Below are positions 35,950-44,097 of a stretch of 64,000 bases of DNA, one piece after another. The number at the start of each line of letters is the position of its first letter. Position 1 is the first letter of the stretch. Position numbers and translations under genes: made by a program. The DNA comes from Sulfitobacter sp. 20_GPM-1509m (lineage in GTDB: Bacteria; Pseudomonadota; Alphaproteobacteria; Rhodobacterales; Rhodobacteraceae), in the NCBI RefSeq assembly GCF_000620505.1, contig NZ_JIBC01000005.1, forward strand, positions 372,001 through 436,000, given 5' to 3'. The notes under the pieces are model-generated. The model saw only the letters and a list, made by a program, of their open reading frames with translations, was not told the origin of the DNA and searched no databases.

Positions 35950-36314
35950 GCGTCGTCTTTTGGTATAAGCCCGATGTTGCCCAGCAAACGCTCGATGTCG
36001 CCGGTGCTGAACGGCATGGCAACCCGGTAGCCATCATAGAGAACTTCGGTGAAACTGGGGTTCTCGACGCCGACACGCACGGCTGTGACCGCGCGTTCGC
36101 TCAGAAGGTCCATCAATTCAGGGTCGACACTGCTGGCCGCGCTGCCCAGCAGGAAAACCACGTCTTGCGGGCCGTCCTTTTTCAACGTCTTGACCGCTTC
36201 CGGCACGTCTTCGACGCGGCGGATGGTCGATGCTGGAATGCAGTCGCGGAGGATCTGGGACAGATCCTCTGAAATCAAGATATCGCCCTGCACGACCAGG
36301 AATTTTGTCGTCAT
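35946..36314 (-). CDS. Degenerate receiver-like protein
   Basis: The 122-residue protein has the length and layout of a response regulator receiver: FLVVQGDILISEDL at strand 1, DVVFLLGSAAS at strand 3 and AMPFSTGDIERLL at strand 5. The phospho-acceptor Asp position appears to be Leu and the conserved Lys of the KPF motif is Met. It is therefore likely a non-phosphorylated pseudo-receiver. No output domain is present. It converges on the hydroxylase gene with overlapping stops and is divergent from the Crp/Fnr gene. Confidence 0.55.
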   Translation of the reverse strand: MTTKFLVVQGDILISEDLSQILRDCIPASTIRRVEDVPEAVKTLKKDGPQDVVFLLGSAASSVDPELMDLLSERAVTAVRVGVENPSFTEVLYDGYRVAMPFSTGDIERLLGNIGLIPKDDA

Positions 36315-36411
36315 TCACTGTCCCCTAAATTCGTGACAGATTTTCTATATGGAACATTCTTCAGTGTCGCGCATTAAACTATGACATAGCTTTAAAAAGG
36401 TTTTTCGGACT

Positions 36412-37140
36412 ATGGCGACCAAATGCGCGAACTGTCCATTGCAACGCAGTGACGTGTTCGTTGACCTGAATGACGACGAAATCCGCTATATGCAGAAGTT
36501 CAAAGTGGGCGAGCTTGAGGTAAACCCAGGCACGCCTTTGCTGATGGAAGGGTCGAACAGCCCACAGCTTTATACAGCGCTGCGGGGTATGGGCTTGCGT
36601 TACAAGACACTGGAGAACGGCAACCGGCAGGTGATCAACTTTGTCTTTCCGGGTGATTTCATCGGCCTTCAGGCCGGTATCATGGGCGAAATGCAACATT
36701 CGGTCGAGGCCACGTCGCCGATGACATTGTGCGTCTTCGATCGCAGCGAATTCTGGGGTTTCCTAAAGTCCCACCCCGAGCGTGCCTTTGACCTGACCTG
36801 GATGGCCGCCGCAGAAGAGCATTTTCTGGGCGAAGCGCTGACGTCGGTCGGACAGCGGACAGCCTACGAGGCGATAGCCTGGGCCCTGTGCAAGATCATG
36901 CTGCGCGGGCAGGCCTTGGGGTTGGCGCGCGATCACGTGATGCCCTTGCCGTTCCGGCAACAGGATCTGGCGGATGCGCTTGGCCTGTCGCTGGTTCACA
37001 CCAACAAAACTCTGAGCAAATTGCGGACGCGTCAGCTGGCGAACTGGAGCGATGACGCCTTGATCGTCAATGATCTGGGCGCCCTGGCCAAGGCCGCCTG
37101 CATGACGTTGGAACCTTTGATGAAACGTCCGATCATGTAA
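36412..37140 (+). CDS. Crp/Fnr-family transcriptional regulator
   Basis: This 242-residue regulator has an N-terminal cyclic-nucleotide-binding-like domain (NRQVINFVFPGDFIGLQAGI) and a C-terminal helix-turn-helix (FRQQDLADALGLSLVHTNKT). It has Cys5 and Cys8 (KCANC) and Cys107, but no third N-terminal Cys as in classical FNR, so a 4Fe-4S cluster is uncertain. Targets are unknown. A strong terminator follows. A weak GGAAC-N16-CATT sequence lies 57 bases upstream but is not a confident EcfG site. Confidence 0.88.
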   Translation: MATKCANCPLQRSDVFVDLNDDEIRYMQKFKVGELEVNPGTPLLMEGSNSPQLYTALRGMGLRYKTLENGNRQVINFVFPGDFIGLQAGIMGEMQHSVEATSPMTLCVFDRSEFWGFLKSHPERAFDLTWMAAAEEHFLGEALTSVGQRTAYEAIAWALCKIMLRGQALGLARDHVMPLPFRQQDLADALGLSLVHTNKTLSKLRTRQLANWSDDALIVNDLGALAKAACMTLEPLMKRPIM

Positions 37141-37169
37141 GCGGATCGTCAAAGATCGAACAGGTCCGG

Positions 37170-37202
37170 GACCCTCTGCACGCCCATGCAGAGGGTCTTT
37201 TT
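37170..37202. terminator. Rho-independent terminator (Crp/Fnr gene / formate-nitrite channel)
   Basis: A perfect 11-bp stem GACCCTCTGCA / TGCAGAGGGTC with the loop CGCCCA is followed by TTTTT. It ends the Crp/Fnr transcript and can also fold at the end of the convergent channel gene. Confidence 0.92.
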
Positions 37203-37203
37203 G

Positions 37204-38058
37204 TTATCGTGACTCCGCCGCCAGCACATCATCCTTGACCTGACCCCAGGCGATCAGCGCAAAGACCACCGTGCCGCCAACGATATTGCCCGCCAGAACC
37301 GGAATGAAAAAGCCGAACACAGCCTCGGTCGGGCCAAGCAACCCTTGTACCGCAAGATAAGCCATTTCGACCGACCCTGCGACGATGTGGGTAAAGTCAC
37401 CCGCCGCGATCAGCCATGTGAATGTCAGGATGATGAAAAACCCGGATTCGTCCGCCTGCGGCAGCATCCAAACGATGGCCGCGACCAGAATGCCCGCCGG
37501 AATCGCGCGGAAAAAGCTTTCGTCTGCGGGCATATGGATTGCATGTTCAGACAAGGACAGCAGCGCAGGCGCAAGGTTTTCAGGGATCGCGGGCGTATAG
37601 GCGTAAAGCGTCGCAATACAGAACGCCCCCAGCACGTTGGCCCCCAGCACAATCACCCACAGCCGCGCCACGCAGGCGAAATTATGCGCCGTTGGTTTGA
37701 CCATCAGCGGCAGCACCGTGGTGATGGTGTTTTCGGTGAACAGTTGCATCCGGCCCATGATGACCAGCAAAAAGCCCAGCGAATAGCCAAAGTTCTCGAT
37801 CAGGAACGACCATGGCGCATCGGGCAGATAGGTTCGCAGGATCGCCTCGCCCAGCACCGAAAAGCTGATCATGATACCGGCGGCCGTACCGGACCAGAAC
37901 AGCGACCGCTTGGTGCGCGCCAGCTCTTCCTCGCCATCGCGGCGGATCACTTCGTAGATCAGCTTTGACGACAGTTTGGCCGCGGCTTCGACCGACTCGC
38001 GTTCGGTTTCTTCGTCAAGGGGCACCGCACCGGGATCGTTCTCGTGAATAGATACCAT
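37204..38058 (-). CDS. Formate/nitrite transporter (FNT) family channel
   Basis: The 284-residue protein is a member of the FocA/NirC pentameric channel family, with about six membrane helices after a cytosolic N-terminal segment rich in Glu. Family features include GAAAGIMISFS-like helix 1 (WSGTAAGIMISFSVL), FTENTITTVLPLM, the ANVLGAFCIATLYA helix and a last VLAGNIVGGTVVFALI helix. I chose ATG 38058 with GGGAC 9 bases before it, because the EcfG-type promoter at 38091-38116 would leave almost no leader for the ATG at 38082. Confidence 0.85.
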   Translation of the reverse strand: MVSIHENDPGAVPLDEETERESVEAAAKLSSKLIYEVIRRDGEEELARTKRSLFWSGTAAGIMISFSVLGEAILRTYLPDAPWSFLIENFGYSLGFLLVIMGRMQLFTENTITTVLPLMVKPTAHNFACVARLWVIVLGANVLGAFCIATLYAYTPAIPENLAPALLSLSEHAIHMPADESFFRAIPAGILVAAIVWMLPQADESGFFIILTFTWLIAAGDFTHIVAGSVEMAYLAVQGLLGPTEAVFGFFIPVLAGNIVGGTVVFALIAWGQVKDDVLAAESR

Positions 38059-38090
38059 TTTATGTTCGTCCCAGTTGGTCATCAGACTTT

Positions 38091-38116
38091 AACACGCGGA
38101 CCTCTTGTTTGGTTCC
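38091..38116 (-). promoter_or_regulatory. EcfG-type promoter for the FNT channel gene
   Basis: The minus strand reads GGAAC (38116-38112), 17 bases, TGTT (38094-38091). This matches the EcfG pattern and the variant seen at nepR. It lies 33 bases before the preferred start of the channel gene and suggests control by the general stress response. Confidence 0.58.
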
Positions 38117-38185
38117 CGTTTATCTGGTGCCATTGCCCTGTAGGTGTTCTGCCCCACATTGCAGCCTGACACTTTGGAGAGATAC

Positions 38186-39412
38186 ATGTTCGGATCGCGC
38201 GCCTATGTACTGAAAATCGCACAAGACGTGCGATCCAGCTATTGGTTTATTCCCTCCACCCTGGTGGTCGCGGCCCTTTTGCTGTCTGAGCTGACCCAGT
38301 GGATCGACCACAACCCCGATATGCTGCCTGTCGCGCTGCCTGATGATTTTCTGAACACACAGGTGGACGGCGCGCGGCAAACGCTGGCGGTGATTGCGCA
38401 ATCGATCATCGGGGTGACGGGTGTGATGTTCTCGATCACCATGGTGGCGGTGTCCTTTGCCTCTGGCAACTTCGGGCCGCGGCTGATCGGGAACTTTATG
38501 CGTGACCGGGGCAACCAGACAAGTCTGGGCCTGCTGATTTCGTCCTTTGTCTACACGCTGATGATCCTGCGCGCGGTGCAAAGTTCCGGTGCGGACGGGC
38601 TGGAATCCTTCGTGCCGCAATATTCCATGGTCGCGGCGATCCTGCTGACGTTGATGTCGGTGGGCACGTTGATCTATTTCCTGCACCATATTCCGGAAAC
38701 CATCAATGTATCGAACATCTCGGCCGCGTTGGGGCGCAGGTTGGCGCGGGGGATCGAACGGATCATCGACAACCACGCCGAACGGACACCTGAACCCGAA
38801 GTGCAGCCTGCAAAGAATGCGACCGAGACCGAGCTGAGCCTTGGGCGTGCGGGCTATATCCAGCAGCTGGATCTGGCAGGTCTGTTTGAACTTGCCGAAG
38901 AAAACGACTGGGTGGTCCATGTCGCCGTCGAGATCGGCAGCTTTGTCAGCATGTACGAAACGGTCCTGACCGTCTATTCGTCCAGCGCACCCACGGCAGA
39001 CCAATGCGACAGCCTGTGTTCCAGCTTTGCCGTCGGTGAAGAGCAGACCGAAGCGCAGGACATCACATTCATGATCGACCAGCTGGTCGAGATGTTGGCG
39101 CGGGCCTTGTCGCCGGGGGTGAATGATCCGTTTACCGCATTGAATTGCCTGAACTGGCTGCGCAACGGCATCAGCGTCGCCTTGCAATACAAAGGTGGGC
39201 TTGCCCCGGTGCCGCGGGCGCGCGTCCAATACCGCAGCCTGACCCTGCAGCATTTGCTGAACATCAGTTTTCGTGCCGCCGCACCCTATTGCATGCCCGA
39301 CAAGATGGCGCGCGACCATTGGATGTTCTCCGTGCGCAGCCTGATGGACGCGGCCACGGGCGAACATAAAAAGACCGTGGCCAAGCTGCTTGAGGAATTT
39401 GAAAAAGCCTGA
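38186..39412 (+). CDS. DUF2254 membrane protein
   Basis: The 408-residue protein starts with a helix at SSYWFIPSTLVVAALLLS. Three more hydrophobic segments follow in the first 190 residues (TLAVIAQSIIGVTGVMFSIT, SLGLLISSFVYTLMI, MVAAILLTLMSVGTLIYFL). A soluble C-terminal half comes next, with the family motif ARALSPGVNDPFTA. This matches the DUF2254 family of predicted membrane proteins with no established function. ATG 38186 follows TTGGAGAG. It is divergent from the channel gene. Confidence 0.85.
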   Translation: MFGSRAYVLKIAQDVRSSYWFIPSTLVVAALLLSELTQWIDHNPDMLPVALPDDFLNTQVDGARQTLAVIAQSIIGVTGVMFSITMVAVSFASGNFGPRLIGNFMRDRGNQTSLGLLISSFVYTLMILRAVQSSGADGLESFVPQYSMVAAILLTLMSVGTLIYFLHHIPETINVSNISAALGRRLARGIERIIDNHAERTPEPEVQPAKNATETELSLGRAGYIQQLDLAGLFELAEENDWVVHVAVEIGSFVSMYETVLTVYSSSAPTADQCDSLCSSFAVGEEQTEAQDITFMIDQLVEMLARALSPGVNDPFTALNCLNWLRNGISVALQYKGGLAPVPRARVQYRSLTLQHLLNISFRAAAPYCMPDKMARDHWMFSVRSLMDAATGEHKKTVAKLLEEFEKA

Positions 39413-39481
39413 GCGCAGCCATTTGCCAAACCGGATCACTTGTCGCACAACTGCGGCACTGCTGATTGAAAGGTTCCCGTC

Positions 39482-40177
39482 ATGCGTTTCGTCTTTCCAC
39501 CCGCTCCCCAGGCCGCTCTGGCCGTTGCAGGCAGCACCGACCATTTCCCGGTTCGGCGTGTCTTTTGCGTCGGGCGCAACTATGCCGCCCACGCCCGCGA
39601 GTTCGGCAATGACCCTGACCGCGACCCGCCGTTCTTTTTCACCAAGCCGGCGGACGCGGTGGTGAACACGCCCTGCACCGTGCCCTATCCGCCGCTGACC
39701 GAGGACCTGCATTTCGAGATCGAGCTGGTCATTGCCATCGGCAAGGGGGGCGCAGACATCGCGGCTGCGGATGTGCCCGATCATATCTGGGGCGCTTCGG
39801 TCGGCATCGACCTGACCCGCCGTGATTTGCAGAACGAAGCCAAGAAGATGAGCCGCCCGTGGGACTGGAGCAAAGCCTTTGACCACTCGGCGCCGATCGC
39901 CCCCATCGTGCCGATGGCCGATGTGGCCAGCCTGACGCAGGGGCGCATCTGGCTGGCCGTGAACGGCGAAATCAAGCAAGACGCCGACATCGCCGATCTG
40001 ATCTGGCCAGTGGCCGATCACATCGCAACGCTGAGCCAGGCGATGACACTGGCCCCCGGTGACATCATCATGACGGGCACGCCTGCGGGCGTGGGGGCGG
40101 TGACGCCCGGTGACGTGATGACGGGCGGTGTCGATGGCATTGCCGAACTTGAGGTGACAGTGGGGCCACGGGCATGA
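39482..40177 (+). CDS. Fumarylacetoacetate hydrolase family protein (fumarylpyruvate hydrolase-like)
   Basis: This 231-residue FAH-fold enzyme is the small bacterial type, with CVGRNYAAHAREFGND and the metal-binding E-x-E at LHFEIELVIAIGKGG. KPADAVVN and IIMTGTPAGVGAV are further signatures. The short length and neighbouring zeta-class GST gene (ATGA overlap) resemble the NagK/NagL pair of gentisate degradation, where it would hydrolyse fumarylpyruvate to fumarate and pyruvate. A gentisate dioxygenase is not in the window, so the role is inferred. Confidence 0.85.
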   Translation: MRFVFPPAPQAALAVAGSTDHFPVRRVFCVGRNYAAHAREFGNDPDRDPPFFFTKPADAVVNTPCTVPYPPLTEDLHFEIELVIAIGKGGADIAAADVPDHIWGASVGIDLTRRDLQNEAKKMSRPWDWSKAFDHSAPIAPIVPMADVASLTQGRIWLAVNGEIKQDADIADLIWPVADHIATLSQAMTLAPGDIIMTGTPAGVGAVTPGDVMTGGVDGIAELEVTVGPRA

Positions 40178-40818
40178 CGCTTGTCCTGCACAACTATTTC
40201 CGCTCGTCCACGTCGACACGTGTGCGGGCGGCACTGAACCTCAAGGGGCTGGCCTATGACTATGTGTCCTATGCGCTGCTCAAGGATGAACAACGCGGGG
40301 CCGCGCATCTGGCGCTGAACCCGCAAGGGCTGGTGCCGACCTTGGTGACGGATGACGGTGCGCTGCCGCAGTCGCTGGCGATCATCGAATGGCTGGATGA
40401 GGTACACCCCGAACCGCCCTTGCTGCCCGCCGACGCATGGGGTCGTGCGCGGGTGCGCAGTCTGTCGCATATCATCGCGCTGGATGTGCATCCGGTGAAC
40501 AACCTGCGCATTCTCAAACATCTTGAAACCGAATATGGCGTCGATGCCGACGGCAAGGCCGCGTGGTTCCGCAAATGGGCACAGGCGGGGATGCAGAGCC
40601 TTGAGGCGCGCCTGTCCTCAGAGGCTGAAACCGGCACTTTTTGCCACGGGGATACCCCCGGTCTGGCCGATCTGTGCCTGTTCGCGCAGGTGTTGAACAA
40701 CGGACGGTTCGGCGTGGGGCTGGATGCCTATCCGACCATTGCGCGCATTCACGCGGCCTGTATGGCATTGCCTGCGTTTGAACGCGCAGCCCCCGTCAAC
40801 CAGCCCGACGCGACCTGA
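40174..40818 (+). CDS. Zeta-class glutathione transferase / maleylpyruvate (maleylacetoacetate) isomerase
   Basis: This 214-residue protein has the zeta GST signature YFRSSTSTRVRAALNLKGL, with the SST motif that positions glutathione, followed by NPQGLVPTL and SLAIIEWLDE. The C-terminal helical domain has VHPVNNLRILKHL. It isomerises maleylpyruvate or maleylacetoacetate to the fumaryl form, which the adjacent hydrolase cleaves. The ATGA overlap with the hydrolase supports the shared pathway. Confidence 0.9.
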   Translation: MTLVLHNYFRSSTSTRVRAALNLKGLAYDYVSYALLKDEQRGAAHLALNPQGLVPTLVTDDGALPQSLAIIEWLDEVHPEPPLLPADAWGRARVRSLSHIIALDVHPVNNLRILKHLETEYGVDADGKAAWFRKWAQAGMQSLEARLSSEAETGTFCHGDTPGLADLCLFAQVLNNGRFGVGLDAYPTIARIHAACMALPAFERAAPVNQPDAT

Positions 40819-40904
40819 TGCGACACCGTGGCACGCGGCCTTCGTCTGGCTGCGTGCTACTCTGGATCTGGACAATGCTGAAGCCAGTTGATCGGAGTGA
40901 CCCC

Positions 40905-41378
40905 ATGAAATCCATGTTCCGCGTTCTTGCCATCTTCGCCCTCGCCACACCTGCCTTTGCCGACAGTCACGCGGCGGGGGATGCCGACGCCGGCGCCAAG
41001 ACCTTTGGCAGATGCAAAAGCTGCCACATGATCGCCAATGGCGACCAAGTGATCGAAAAGGGCGGGCGCACCGGGCCGAACCTCTATGGCGTGATCGGGC
41101 GTCAGGCGGGAACTGCCGAAGGATACAGCTATCAAAAGTCCATCGTTGCTGCGGGCGAGGCTGGACTGGTCTGGGACGAGGAATCGCTGACCAAATATGT
41201 CGCCGATCCGCGTGAATTCCTGCGCGAATTTCTGGACGATTCCAAGGCCAAGTCGGGCATGTCCTTCAAGCTGAAAAAAGGCGGCGCTGATGTGGCTGCC
41301 TATCTGGCGCGTGTCGGTCCCGAGGTTGCGCCGGCTGACGCGGACGCCACCGAAGCACCGGCCGACAGCGACAGCTAA
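40905..41378 (+). CDS. Soluble c-type cytochrome (c2/c550 type), periplasmic
   Basis: The 157-residue protein begins with a signal peptide (MKSMFRVLAIFALATPAFAD) and carries one heme site CKSCH at residues 37-41. The distal methionine ligand lies in KSGMSFKLKK. The layout is that of class I cytochrome c2, an electron carrier between the bc1 complex and oxidases. An acidic Ala/Asp-rich tail ends it. ATG 40905 follows GGAG; the longer reading frame from 40818 would bury the signal peptide. Confidence 0.88.
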   Translation: MKSMFRVLAIFALATPAFADSHAAGDADAGAKTFGRCKSCHMIANGDQVIEKGGRTGPNLYGVIGRQAGTAEGYSYQKSIVAAGEAGLVWDEESLTKYVADPREFLREFLDDSKAKSGMSFKLKKGGADVAAYLARVGPEVAPADADATEAPADSDS

Positions 41379-41383
41379 GGATA

Positions 41384-42748
41384 CTATCGGGCGGTGCGGG
41401 CCTGTGCCTGCGCCGCCAGTTCCGGCAGGCCGTTGCGGGTATAGACCTCGGCCAGCATCCGGTTCAGCGGCACGCCATCAGGATCATAGGTGCGCCGCAT
41501 TTCCAGCACTTGCTGTGCCCGCGCCACGTCTCCGTTTTCCATCAACGCATCCAGATGGATCTGGTCAAACAGGTCGCGCTGGGCGTGGCTGCCGCCGCAT
41601 TCGGCCAGACGGGGCAGGGCGATGCCCAGAAGCCGTGCGGCTTCGGCCCAGTCGCGGTTGGCATGTGCCACGATCCCCTGGGCTGCGGGCAGTGCCACTT
41701 CGGCCCATGCGCGGTAATCGTGCTGCGTGCTGTCGGCGGCGCGGTCCGTGATCGCCTGCATCAGCACATCCATCGCCGCACGATCATCGGTGCGCCCCAG
41801 CCCATACAGGTATTGCAGCGTCAGGAACGGGCTGACCGTATCCGCCCCGCGCTGCGCCACATGGGCCACCACGTCGGCCCAGCGGTCGCCCACGTCGATC
41901 CCCGCGAAGTCCAGCCGCGCCAGCAGCGACACGGCCCCGACCTGATCCTGACTGTAATCCTTGGCCAGCCCCCAGACGTGTTCATCATAGGCTTGCAGCA
42001 CATCCTCGTGCCGCCCCTGGCTGATGTAGAACAGCGCCAGATGCCACCAGTTGTGGCTGCGCATAAAGCTGTTCAGATCCTGCCAGGTGTCAGCGACGCT
42101 TTCCAAAAAGACGATGCCACCGGTCACGTCGCCACGCGTCAGATAGATATGCGCCAGCGCGTGATGCGCCCACGGGTCGTCGTGCCGCAGCCGCATCGAC
42201 CGGCGCGCGGCGGCTTCGGCCTCTTTCAGCAGGTGACATTCCTCATAGCCGAATGCCAGCATGCCATGGGCATAGGCGATGTCCTCGGCCCCCGGAAAGG
42301 CGCGGGTGGCGATGCGCAGCATGGCCGGGAAATCGCCAATGTTGAACGTGTGGTACTGGCCCAGCTTCAGCATCACCATATCGCGCGGGTAACGGCGGAT
42401 GGTTTCTTCGCACAGGGCAATCAGCTCGGGGATCTTGCCGTCGTGAAACAGGCGCGCGGCGTGAACGGTCGCCTGTTCGCGGGGTGTGGCATTGGGCGCG
42501 GCCGCTTCGGCAGCCTGCAGAAAAGGTGCGGCCAGTTGCGGGGCAATGGGTGCCTCCAGCAGCATGTAGAGGATCGCGGCATAGGCGTTGATCAACGCAC
42601 AGTCGGGTGCTGCCTCGGCGGCCTTCAGCACATTGGCCGCCTTGGTCTGAAAGCTGATGAAACCGTGCACAAAGTCGTCGATGCCTTGCAGGGCGGCATC
42701 ATCGGCACCGGTGACGGGCAGGCCATAGAGGTCGGTCATCTCAGGCAT
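41384..42748 (-). CDS. TPR protein of the TTC38 / StaR-like family
   Basis: This 454-residue, wholly helical protein has no signal peptide. Motifs DDPWAHHALAHIYLTRGD and SHNWWHLALFYISQGRHEDV are characteristic of the TTC38/StaR-like tetratricopeptide family, found in eukaryotes and scattered bacteria, with unknown biochemical role. It overlaps the P1 peptidase gene by 8 bases and is the last gene of the minus-strand catabolic run. It may be a scaffold or regulator for the preceding enzymes. Confidence 0.72.
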   Translation of the reverse strand: MPEMTDLYGLPVTGADDAALQGIDDFVHGFISFQTKAANVLKAAEAAPDCALINAYAAILYMLLEAPIAPQLAAPFLQAAEAAAPNATPREQATVHAARLFHDGKIPELIALCEETIRRYPRDMVMLKLGQYHTFNIGDFPAMLRIATRAFPGAEDIAYAHGMLAFGYEECHLLKEAEAAARRSMRLRHDDPWAHHALAHIYLTRGDVTGGIVFLESVADTWQDLNSFMRSHNWWHLALFYISQGRHEDVLQAYDEHVWGLAKDYSQDQVGAVSLLARLDFAGIDVGDRWADVVAHVAQRGADTVSPFLTLQYLYGLGRTDDRAAMDVLMQAITDRAADSTQHDYRAWAEVALPAAQGIVAHANRDWAEAARLLGIALPRLAECGGSHAQRDLFDQIHLDALMENGDVARAQQVLEMRRTYDPDGVPLNRMLAEVYTRNGLPELAAQAQARTAR

Positions 42749-43745
42749 TCAGGTCCCTCCAGCAGGGCAAAAGGTCGTCCGGCTCAGCGTGGGCCAGATA
42801 GACGCCGCGTGCAATGGCCCGTGACAGGCAGACCGCAGCGGCATGGCCGATCACGGACAGGTCGCGGTGATCATCCTGCATGGGCCGCGCGCCGGTGGAC
42901 AGGGCAAAGACCAGATCGCCGTCGCCGGGGCTGTGCGCAGGCACGCAGGCGCGGCCGATGCCGTCATGCGCGGCCCATGCAACACGTTGGCATTGCGCCT
43001 TTGTCAGGGCGGCATCGGTGGCGACAATGGCGATGGTGGTGTTGGCGCGTTCGATCACCGCACTGACCTTGCGGCTGTCCAGCGTGCGGCCCAGTCCACT
43101 GGCGGGGTCGGGGCCAAGGCCGCCAAACTCGCCGTCGATCTCGAAGGGGGCAGCCCAGAAATGTTTGTCGCCCGGTGTGGTCACGGCCCCCATCGGGTTC
43201 GCCGCGACCAATGCCGCCACGGTCGTGCCATCCGGCAGCACCAGCGAGGCCGAGCCAAGCCCGCCCTTCACCATCGCCGTCATCGCACCGGTGCCTGCAC
43301 CGACGCTGCCCAGATCAAAGCTGTCGCTGGCGGCATCCAGCGCCGCACGCCCCAGCTTGCGATAGGGGTTTTCGTCCCAATCCTTGTCGCCGCCGGACAG
43401 CAGGTCAAAGATGATCGCGCCCGGCACCAGCGGGATCACGGCGTCGGCAATCCGGTAACCGCGCCCCATCGCCCGCAGCCCGTCAACCACACCCGAACAG
43501 GCATCCAGCCCATAGGCAGAGCCACCCGACAGCACCAGCGCATCGACCGCCGCCACCGATTTGTCCGGTTGCAGCAGGTCGGTTTCACGCGTGCCGGGCG
43601 CGCCGCCCATGACGGCCACCGAAGCGGTGAACGGCGCATCGGCGGTGACGACGGTGGACCCCGATTTCAGCACTTGGTCGGTGGCGTTGCCGACACGCAG
43701 GCCGGGCACGTCGGTCAACAGGTTGCGGGGGCCGGGTGTCATCAT
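42741..43745 (-). CDS. P1 family (DmpA/NylC-type) self-cleaving peptidase or amidohydrolase
   Basis: The 334-residue protein is an Ntn-type peptidase of family S58. Early motifs are NLLTDVPGLRVGNATD, LVLSGGSAYGLDA and GSVGAGTGAM. The likely autocleavage site is Asn-Thr in ERANTTIAIVATDA near residue 235, which frees the catalytic Thr as in NylC. Such enzymes hydrolyse beta-peptides, D-amino acid amides or nylon oligomers. Its place beside an oligopeptide-type importer fits uptake and cleavage of amide substrates. Confidence 0.85.
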   Translation of the reverse strand: MMTPGPRNLLTDVPGLRVGNATDQVLKSGSTVVTADAPFTASVAVMGGAPGTRETDLLQPDKSVAAVDALVLSGGSAYGLDACSGVVDGLRAMGRGYRIADAVIPLVPGAIIFDLLSGGDKDWDENPYRKLGRAALDAASDSFDLGSVGAGTGAMTAMVKGGLGSASLVLPDGTTVAALVAANPMGAVTTPGDKHFWAAPFEIDGEFGGLGPDPASGLGRTLDSRKVSAVIERANTTIAIVATDAALTKAQCQRVAWAAHDGIGRACVPAHSPGDGDLVFALSTGARPMQDDHRDLSVIGHAAAVCLSRAIARGVYLAHAEPDDLLPCWRDLNA

Positions 43746-43746
43746 G

Positions 43747-44097
43747 TCAGATCCGTGGTTTCGGGGCGGCTGTGGCAGGATCGCCGGTGTTCGGCACGCC
43801 CTTGGGTTCGATCAGCAGCACCTTGCATTCGGCTGCGGCGCGGGGCCGGTGGGTGACGCCACGCGGGACGATAAACAATTCCCCCGCGCTGACGTGATGC
43901 TGCGCGTCTTCCAGATCCATCACCATCTCGCCTTCGAGCACCAGAAAGAAATCATCGGTGTCTTCGTGCAGGTGAAAGGGAAATTCGCCCTGAAATTTGA
44001 CCACCATCACGTCGTTGTCGTTATAATCGGCGACCACATGCGGGTCCCAATGGGTGCTGAACTGCGCCAGCTTGGCGGCAAGGTTGACCGTTTTCAT
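43747..44097 (-). CDS. Small cupin-domain protein
   Basis: The 116-residue protein is a single cupin barrel. GEFPFHLHEDTDDFFLVLEG gives the first metal-binding motif (His, His, Glu) and GELFIVPRGVTHRPRA the second with its His. Such small cupins act as isomerases or dioxygenases or bind ligands; the exact role is unknown. ATG 44097 overlaps the stop of the upstream SDR gene as ATGA. One base separates it from the peptidase gene. Confidence 0.85.
   Translation of the reverse strand: MKTVNLAAKLAQFSTHWDPHVVADYNDNDVMVVKFQGEFPFHLHEDTDDFFLVLEGEMVMDLEDAQHHVSAGELFIVPRGVTHRPRAAAECKVLLIEPKGVPNTGDPATAAPKPRI

Noticed and set aside
36351-36374. GGAAC-N16-CATT before the Crp/Fnr gene as an EcfG promoter
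   Set aside because: The -10 element has A where EcfG promoters need G of GTT, so it is weaker than the three accepted sites.
38120-40234. Minus-strand frame of about 700 codons opposite DUF2254 and the FAH gene
   Set aside because: It spans two unrelated plus-strand genes with clear motifs and has none itself.
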